Source of the DNA: CAMPJU01 sp036675265
GTDB taxonomy: Bacteria > Pseudomonadota > Gammaproteobacteria > Xanthomonadales > Xanthomonadaceae
Assembly (NCBI GenBank): GCA_036675265.1
Contig: JAKFFJ010000076.1
Location: 221,192 to 285,191, forward strand
Length of the DNA stretch: 64,000 bases
Direction: 5' to 3'
Shown here one piece after another: positions 60,101 through 64,000 of this stretch (its first letter is position 1; the number at the start of each line of letters is the position of its first letter). The notes beneath the pieces were generated by a model. That model made no database searches and was not told the origin of the DNA. It was given only the letters and a program-made list of their open reading frames with translations. Made by a program: the position numbers and the translations under genes.

Positions 60101-60447
60101 CGCCGCTGCTGCTGTTGCTTGGCGCGCGCGCGGAACCCGGCAGCGCCTGCGACGAGGACGTGCTGCTCGCGGGCCTGGAGCGCCTGCTGGACGAAGACGT
60201 GTCGGTGGACGTCCAGGATCCGCGTGGCTTCGGCCCGCTGCACCTCGCGGCGCTGCACGGGTTGCTGCGTGCCGTCCAGCGGCTGGTGCGCGCGGGCGCG
60301 GACCCGTTGCAGCGCGATGCGCTCAACCGGCCGCCGCGGGAGATCGCGGTGATGCGCGGCTTCATCGACGTGGCCGCCGAGCTCGCGGCACCGACGCCCG
60401 CGACCGGCGCGCCGTCGCTGGCGCGGTTCCTGCGCGAGCCGCGCTAG
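57163..60447 (+). CDS. Giant membrane-anchored ankyrin-repeat protein
   Basis: A 1094-residue protein. The first 190 residues hold four or five hydrophobic helices. From about residue 220 to the end there are roughly twenty ankyrin repeats, several near-canonical (DADGNTALHHAARSSDPGVAALL, DSHGMTALHLAAALGREPALKLL, DPRGFGPLHLAALHGLLRAVQRL). A linker at about 570-620 is less regular. The ankyrin stack would face the cytosol. No catalytic domain is visible; it probably scaffolds partners at the membrane. It overlaps ycgL by eight bases and shares its last four bases with the convergent XRE gene. Confidence 0.92.
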   Translation: MLERRHWREVALAAAAGVLLAALTASGGIVAALGGWLAQPAFALAFARGNGTRAVDWRREVPALALLWGAGLASTAVVLAWPMAAARQAGSLWAALGLGTIAGLCLLALWRTWPVWPSLPREGGTLHAQWRGLEQHDLGAWRGLGAAMLVALALGGCLLLAWPGLLPPVVRWVLAGAYVLVLPLLHWRLQRIRTGVQVAGDATAAESEHVDVVADALDGDPATRDAALYEAARGGRVDRALALLEAGADANAPPPADARDQRSLPVLAAVLPDLRLLRALIARRVDVNAAHAGMTPLLAATRDSWHGRPEAVMTLLANGADPRAADADGNTALHHAARSSDPGVAALLRDAAAELDVANAEGITPLGMACAVGNWRLARFLLERGARPEAAGTVPALLAAAGTEEDDAAGVQLLLKHKARVDARDAEGRSALHEAALAGHAEIAAALLAAGADVHARDALQRTPWLDAARGGRLAVLERLLLARPQVDAVDGAGRNALAVACSVDAPSPALVQRLVELGVDPAQPGEDGHSAIDLAAEAGRWTLVATLDPAYPLPVSVADPAPDAAGTPADRRPATLLREGLRAGRFDGLDALAALLSPGELGELLFEEDDAPSASRVEWLLAHGADPEWRDALGDTALHALLSRGPEAQPALQALLRRAVSPAGRGGLARWLAACVAGDQAARGLEGFALDLLDRGADPWASSLAGDPPLALAVRLGWLRLQQRLIAQGVALDARDSHGMTALHLAAALGREPALKLLIAAGASPDQRAADGQTPLGVALSAGRRDLADWLDWHGWTLPKRALQAPDLPAAAIVGDADAVRRLLDLGLPVDARDGQGCTALLRAAGGGHRAVVDLLLARGADPQCAANTGATPLSAAVSMRHGEIVERLLTAGADLEHRLPGDVTVLMLAAALGLPDLAAQLLNAGARVDAADGQGLGPLHCAALYGFTARERPRLVALLDTLLLAGAEADKPAAGNVTPLLLLLGARAEPGSACDEDVLLAGLERLLDEDVSVDVQDPRGFGPLHLAALHGLLRAVQRLVRAGADPLQRDALNRPPREIAVMRGFIDVAAELAAPTPATGAPSLARFLREPR

Positions 60448-60803
60448 CTGCCGCCCACCAGCTTCAGCACCGCGCGCTGGCGATCGGGTGACAGCTTGCG
60501 GAAGGCTTCCAGCAGCTGTTCCTCCTCTTCGGAATGGGCGAAGCAGTCCAACCGCACCGCGGGAATGGCGTCCAGCGGAAGCCCCCGAGGCAGGCCGCGG
60601 CCCGTGGCCAGCCATTCGTAATTGACGTCGAGGGCGTCGGCGAGCCGTTCGAGGTTCTTGCTGGTGGGCCGGTGCCCTTCACCACGTTCCCAGTGGCCGA
60701 GGGTGCCCCGGTGCACGCCCAGCGCGCCCGCGACCTGGGACTGGGTCACGCCTGCCAGGCGCCGCGCCTCCCGGATCCGGTCGGCGATCTGCTTGTTGAA
60801 CAT
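60444..60803 (-). CDS. XRE-family helix-turn-helix regulator
   Basis: A 119-residue repressor-like protein. The HTH is clear: IREARRLAGVTQSQVAGALGV followed by GTLGHWERGEGHRPTSKNLERLADALDVNYEWLATGRG, split over residues 8-70. The C-terminal part is acidic then helical (HSEEEEQLLEAFRKLSPDRQRAVLKLVGG), typical of phage-CI-like short regulators without a peptidase domain. Its stop shares CTAG with the convergent ankyrin gene. The upstream region (60891-60930) has a dyad that could be its operator. Confidence 0.9.
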   Translation of the reverse strand: MFNKQIADRIREARRLAGVTQSQVAGALGVHRGTLGHWERGEGHRPTSKNLERLADALDVNYEWLATGRGLPRGLPLDAIPAVRLDCFAHSEEEEQLLEAFRKLSPDRQRAVLKLVGGS

Positions 60804-61225
60804 GTCATCCCCTTGCCCTTCCCGACCGCATGTTGTCCGGGAAATGGCGACGAAAGTCTCGCACGGATCGCGCACCCGGTCACCGATCCGGCTGCGTATG
60901 GCGCGCATCGCGCTGCGTATCGCGCAGCGCGCCAATGCGCGTGACTTGCCCAGCAGGCCGCGCGGAGGCGCGTAACGCGCTGATTCCCCGCGCCGCGCGG
61001 CCGCCCGGATGCTGTGAGTTGCCCAGCCGGGCCGGAAGGACCACGCGCACGTCGTTGACCCCGCCCCCGCAAGCCTTGAACCTTCGTCGTGCAGGACGCA
61101 CCGGGCCCTGCCAAGGCCGATCAGGGACGAGAGGATGCCGGTCCACGCCGGCACCTTGGCGGCCCATCCTTTGCGCCCAGGTGCAGCACCAACCAAGAAG
61201 CGGGACGCGCCAAGCCGGGGGAACG
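60804..61225. other. Gene-free stretch between XRE regulator and unknown operon
   Basis: A 422-bp region between divergent genes. No convincing ORF or RNA gene is seen; open frames are antisense-like shadows. It holds a possible regulator site: a direct repeat of GCTGCGTAT at 60891-60899 and 60912-60920, the second within the dyad GCGCTGCG-TATCG-CGCAGCGC (60910-60930). The right half (after 61100) is lower in GC and should hold the promoter of the gene at 61226. Confidence 0.6.
60910..60930. promoter_or_regulatory. Candidate operator for the XRE regulator
   Basis: A perfect eight-base dyad GCGCTGCG/CGCAGCGC with a five-base centre, about 107-127 bp upstream of the XRE start codon. A half-like repeat GCTGCGTAT lies 21 bp away at 60891. 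Binding is inferred only from proximity. Confidence 0.45.
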
Positions 61226-61990
61226 ATGAAGCGCAAGGTTATTGGAATCGCAGTGGCGCTGGTCGCCATGGCGATGATCACCGTGGTATCCGTCAATCGT
61301 ATCGGCGGCAGGTCGCACACCCAGGCCAGCACGAATGCACCCGCGTCCGGTCCCGGAGCGAACCTGGAACCGGACGGCAACGCGACCGGCGTCCCCGCCG
61401 AACCAGCTGTTCACCGCGCGCTTCCCACGAAGGCGGCGAATGACGAGCGCATCCAGATCGGTGACAAGCTCTGGGACCCGAAGACCCAGGAAGAAGCGGA
61501 CTGGCTGCACAGGAACGGCTACCCCTCCTGGGAACAGGCCCAGTTGTACAACGGGACCGGGTCCCCGCAGGATTTGCCAGAGGACCTCCGGGCTCGATCC
61601 GCGGCCGACGTCGTTCTCGCAGAGAAAGTTGCAAGGACCAACCGCGCCTATCGGGACCAGGCCATCGCGGTGATCCAGAGCGCCGCCGACCAGGGGTCCA
61701 TCTATGCGCTCGAGACGTTTGCACGAATCTTCGAGAGCGAGAACGGCCCGGGCATCCAGTCCGAGGCCTATTACAGGGCGGCAGTGATGCGCGGCAACTG
61801 GGGAGCGGGCCTGCACTCGGATCCACGCCTCAACGCACGGGATCGTTACTTCGCGGATGTGCGCGCGTTCGAGATCATGCAGAACATGAACCGGCGAAGG
61901 GCGGCTGCCGGGCTGCCTCCGCTCGGCCGCGACGTTCGTCATGGCCTGGATGACGCCATCGAACTCATCCAAACCGACCCAGGAAGTTGA
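61226..61990 (+). CDS. Exported or membrane-anchored protein of unknown function, 254 residues
   Basis: A protein with an N-terminal hydrophobic helix (VIGIAVALVAMAMITVVSVN, an anchor or uncleaved signal), an Asn/Pro/Gly-rich linker to about residue 70, and a helical domain. Features include ADWLHRNGYPSWEQAQLYN and YRDQAIAVIQSAADQGSIYALETFARIFE, the latter resembling a Sel1-like repeat. Base composition is lower in GC than the neighbouring genes, and codon use looks different, so recent acquisition is possible. A good ribosome-binding site (GGGGGA) precedes ATG 61226. It forms a pair with the gene at 62011, 20 bp downstream. No family is recognised with confidence. Confidence 0.8.
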   Translation: MKRKVIGIAVALVAMAMITVVSVNRIGGRSHTQASTNAPASGPGANLEPDGNATGVPAEPAVHRALPTKAANDERIQIGDKLWDPKTQEEADWLHRNGYPSWEQAQLYNGTGSPQDLPEDLRARSAADVVLAEKVARTNRAYRDQAIAVIQSAADQGSIYALETFARIFESENGPGIQSEAYYRAAVMRGNWGAGLHSDPRLNARDRYFADVRAFEIMQNMNRRRAAAGLPPLGRDVRHGLDDAIELIQTDPGS

Positions 61991-62010
61991 ACCATCCAAG
62001 GAGCTTTTCC

Positions 62011-62460
62011 GTGAAGTACAAGATCGCACTTTCCACGTTGTTGCTCAGTGGCGCCGCACTTGCCGCTTGTATCTATGGCGGCGTCCAGGCCGCGCCCATC
62101 GACATCGGCATGTCCAGTCTTTCTTCCGCCGACGCATGGGACAAGATCGCCGAGGGGTTGGAGGACCAGTTCGGAAGCAGCTTCACCAACCTCGAAGGCA
62201 ACGTCAAAGTGCCGGTCAAGGTTGCGTTCGCCCCTGCGCCGTTTCCGGTCGACATGCCGAAGAACTGTGGCGAAACGCTGAGGGAAGCCGCCGAGCGCAT
62301 CGGCGATAATGCAGAAGCGCTGTACGGAAGCACCGGCGGCGGCGGTGGCGGTGGTGGCGGCTATTACGGCGGCGGTTTTTACGGATCCGGGTGCATCGCC
62401 GGCTGTGGCCTGCCGACCGGAACCGTGACGGTCGGGGATCCGGAGCGATCCGACAGCTGA
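62011..62460 (+). CDS. Small exported protein with a glycine-rich segment
   Basis: A 149-residue protein. It starts at GTG 62011, preceded by AGGAG nine bases upstream; the longer frame starts inside the intergenic sequence. A signal peptide (IALSTLLLSGAALAAC) is followed by a short conserved-looking domain (MSSLSSADAWDKIAEGLEDQF, then VPVKVAFAPAPFPVDMPKNCGETLREAAERI). A run of nine Gly and YYGGGFYGSGC precede the C-terminal CIAGCGLPTGTVTVGD. Several cysteines would form disulfides. No known family; it is co-transcribed with 61226-61990 and followed by a strong hairpin terminator. Confidence 0.78.
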   Translation: MKYKIALSTLLLSGAALAACIYGGVQAAPIDIGMSSLSSADAWDKIAEGLEDQFGSSFTNLEGNVKVPVKVAFAPAPFPVDMPKNCGETLREAAERIGDNAEALYGSTGGGGGGGGGYYGGGFYGSGCIAGCGLPTGTVTVGDPERSDS

Positions 62461-62506
62461 TCGATTCGGCCCAGGCCGTGCGTACGGCGCGGCGTTGATC
62501 ACGAAG

Positions 62507-62532
62507 AAAAGCCCCGCGAACGCGGGGCTTTT
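62507..62532. terminator. Strong bidirectional intrinsic terminator
   Basis: A 12-base perfect stem AAAAGCCCCGCG/CGCGGGGCTTTT with an AA loop, flanked by A/T tracts on both sides. It serves the convergent gene at 62011 and the DUF2935 gene. Confidence 0.92.
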
Positions 62533-62539
62533 CTTGTTC

Positions 62540-63427
62540 TCAGGCGGCCCGGCGCAGGTCGTCGGCGGCCTTGATGGCCTCGCGGCGGACGTGGTCGGCG
62601 AGCGCGGGATCGATGATGCTCTTGATCTTGCCGGTCTCGATGCCCTTCTGCGCCGCGGTCTTGAAGTCCAGGATGTCCTCGACCGCGCGCACCGCCTTGC
62701 CGGTCGGCACCGGGTGCGCGTGCATCTTCAGGAACGCCTCGTTGGTCTTCATCGCCTTGGCGACCAGCGCCTGTTCCGTGGGATCGAGCAGGTGCGCGAT
62801 GAACCCGGCGTGCTCGCCCATGATCAGCGTCCAGAAGTCCGCGGTGCGCGCCTTGTCCATCGACACCTCGCCCTGCGACAGCCGCGACAGGCGGTCGACG
62901 AAGTAGTCGCCCTCGCGCGCGGTGTGGTCGAAGAACGTGGGCCACACCAGGCTCTGAAGCTTGCCGGCCGCCTGTTCGTCGCGCAGCCGGTACTCGTACT
63001 CGGAATAACGCTTCACCTGGTCGATGGTCGACCGGTTGAACGCACGGTAGTTGCCGGCGTCCACGTTGCCGGATTTCGCCAGCTGCGCGGCGAACGTCGC
63101 CTTGAACCCTTCCGCCTGCTTGCGGACCTGCGCGAGTTCCGGCCCCGGCATCAGCATGATGAAGAACGCGGCGTGCTCCATCATCTGTTCGTTCCAGAAC
63201 AGGTTTTCCGCCATGGACAGCGCGGCGGGATCGCGCGAGCCGGCTTCGGCCAGGTAGGTGGGCTTGGTGCCGCCGCCCTTCGTCACGATCCCTGCGTAGC
63301 GGCCGGCGGCTTCGGCGGTCGCCAGCAGCGACGTGCCCACCAGCGCGAGCCCGCCGATCAACACGCGCCGCCGCGACATCATCGGCGCCGGAACGAGGTC
63401 CTGGCCAGTGGCTGCAATGCTTTCCAT
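62540..63427 (-). CDS. DUF2935 ferritin-like-fold protein with Tat signal
   Basis: A 295-residue protein. The signal MMSRRRVLIGGLALVGTS contains a twin-arginine motif (SRRRVLIGG), suggesting folded export with a cofactor. The mature part is helical with pairs of Glu and His suited to a di-metal site: SMAENLFWNEQMMEHAAFFIML and LIMGEHAGFIAHLLDP. This matches DUF2935. The function is unknown; di-iron proteins of this type are often oxidative-stress related, which is inference. ATG 63427 has GGAG ten bases upstream. Confidence 0.85.
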   Translation of the reverse strand: MESIAATGQDLVPAPMMSRRRVLIGGLALVGTSLLATAEAAGRYAGIVTKGGGTKPTYLAEAGSRDPAALSMAENLFWNEQMMEHAAFFIMLMPGPELAQVRKQAEGFKATFAAQLAKSGNVDAGNYRAFNRSTIDQVKRYSEYEYRLRDEQAAGKLQSLVWPTFFDHTAREGDYFVDRLSRLSQGEVSMDKARTADFWTLIMGEHAGFIAHLLDPTEQALVAKAMKTNEAFLKMHAHPVPTGKAVRAVEDILDFKTAAQKGIETGKIKSIIDPALADHVRREAIKAADDLRRAA

Positions 63428-63544
63428 TCGAGTGCTCCTGCTGGGCGCCGTGGGGGAGGCGCCCGTGCATCAGGAAGTAGCACCCGGCCCAGCACTTGCG
63501 CGGAACACATGTGCAAAGCGCCCGCCTCGTCGCGGCGATAAAAA

Positions 63545-63574
63545 GCCCCGCGGGAGGTTTCGCTCCGGCGGGGC
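63545..63574 (-). terminator. Intrinsic terminator after rho
   Basis: The stem GCCCCGC(C)GGAG/CTCC(C)GCGGGGC on the minus strand, with a short loop, is followed by TTTTT (63540-63544). It lies about 37 bases after the rho stop. Confidence 0.82.
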
Positions 63575-63610
63575 CTGGATGTGACGGCGCCGCGAACGCG
63601 GCGCGCGCAT

Positions 63611-64000
63611 TCAGCGCTTCATCGAGGCGAAGAATTCATCATTGGACTTGGTGGTCTTCATCTTGTCGAGCAGGAACTCCATCGCGCCGATCTCGTCCAT
63701 GCCGTGCAGCAGCTTGCGCAGGATCCAGATCCTTTGCAGCAGCTCCGGCTCGATCAGCAGGTCCTCGCGACGGGTGCCCGACCGGTTGATGTTGATGGCC
63801 GGGTAGACGCGCTTCTCGGCGATGCGGCGGTCCAGGTGCACCTCGGAGTTGCCGGTGCCCTTGAACTCCTCGTAGATCACCTCGTCCATCTTGCTGCCGG
63901 TGTCGATCAGCGCGGTGGCGATGATCGTCAGCGAGCCGCCTTCCTCGACGTTGCGGGCCGCGCCGAAGAACCGCTTCGGGCGGTGCAGCGCGTTGGCGTC
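63611..64000 (-). CDS. rho: Transcription termination factor Rho, C-terminal part (5' end outside window)
   Basis: The last 129 residues of Rho, a hexameric RNA helicase that terminates transcripts. The fragment starts at the window edge in frame (DANALHRPKRFFGAARNVEEGG) and contains SLTIIATALIDTGSKMDEVIYEEFKG (split Q/R-loop region), EVHLDRRIAEKRVYPAININRSGTRRE and WILRKLLHGMDEIGAMEFLLDKM, as in E. coli Rho. The rest of the gene lies beyond position 64000. Confidence 0.97.
   Translation of the reverse strand, partial: DANALHRPKRFFGAARNVEEGGSLTIIATALIDTGSKMDEVIYEEFKGTGNSEVHLDRRIAEKRVYPAININRSGTRREDLLIEPELLQRIWILRKLLHGMDEIGAMEFLLDKMKTTKSNDEFFASMKR

Noticed and set aside
60804..61225. A small RNA or attachment site in the long intergenic region
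   Set aside because: No promoter-terminator pair, tRNA end or direct attachment repeat was seen.

Overview
The window is a chromosomal segment of about 70% GC from a gammaproteobacterium. Gene content fits the Xanthomonadaceae/Lysobacteraceae (Lysobacter, Luteimonas, Stenotrophomonas relatives): an oleABCD olefin cluster, an Ax21-type outer-membrane protein, hemD-hemX-hemY, secB-gpsA, and repeats typical of that family. This placement comes from gene content, not from a tree. No phage, plasmid, insertion sequence, CRISPR array, tRNA or rRNA was seen.

Layout. 1-7000: a membrane protein, a glutamine amidotransferase, glyQ-glyS, ubiB-ubiJ. 7000-23400: an anaerobic respiration island. It holds a SCO copper chaperone, a NirV-like protein, nirK fused to cytochrome c, a 48-residue membrane protein, fabA-fabB, two small NO-regulon proteins, an alternative oxidase operon with two PLP enzymes, sirB2, nnrS, a Cys-rich 80-residue protein, quinol-dependent norB, an FNR-type [4Fe-4S] regulator, and hemN. 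23387-28486: oleABCD. 28555-43434: housekeeping genes, including an M16 peptidase, trmL, a REC-kinase hybrid, rluE, ax21-like, gpsA, secB, rhodanese and the hem genes. 43492-51748: thiolase, sodC, ntrC-ntrB, an AmpD-like amidase and glnA. 51972-60447: an S9 peptidase, cydAB, ycgL and a giant membrane ankyrin protein. 60444-64000: an XRE regulator, an unknown two-gene operon, a DUF2935 protein and the end of rho.

How it fits together. Seven FNR/Dnr-type boxes lie between 10187 and 23390, in front of nirK, fabA, the 157-residue periplasmic protein, the DUF2249 protein, the alternative oxidase operon, norB and hemN. The regulator encoded inside the island has the four FNR cysteines and the E-x3-R recognition helix that reads this site. 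NirK makes NO, qNor removes it, NnrS and the NO-insensitive oxidase plausibly protect respiration, and HemN supplies heme without oxygen. FabA/FabB is the oxygen-independent route to unsaturated fatty acids. No nitrate or nitrous oxide reductase is present, so only nitrite to N2O is covered. A second circuit, nitrogen control, shows perfect NtrC sites at glnA and ntrB and a near-perfect sigma-54 promoter at glnA.

The least explained unit is the operon alternative oxidase / 649-residue PLP decarboxylase / cysteine-synthase-like enzyme at 13039-16828, driven by its own FNR-type box.
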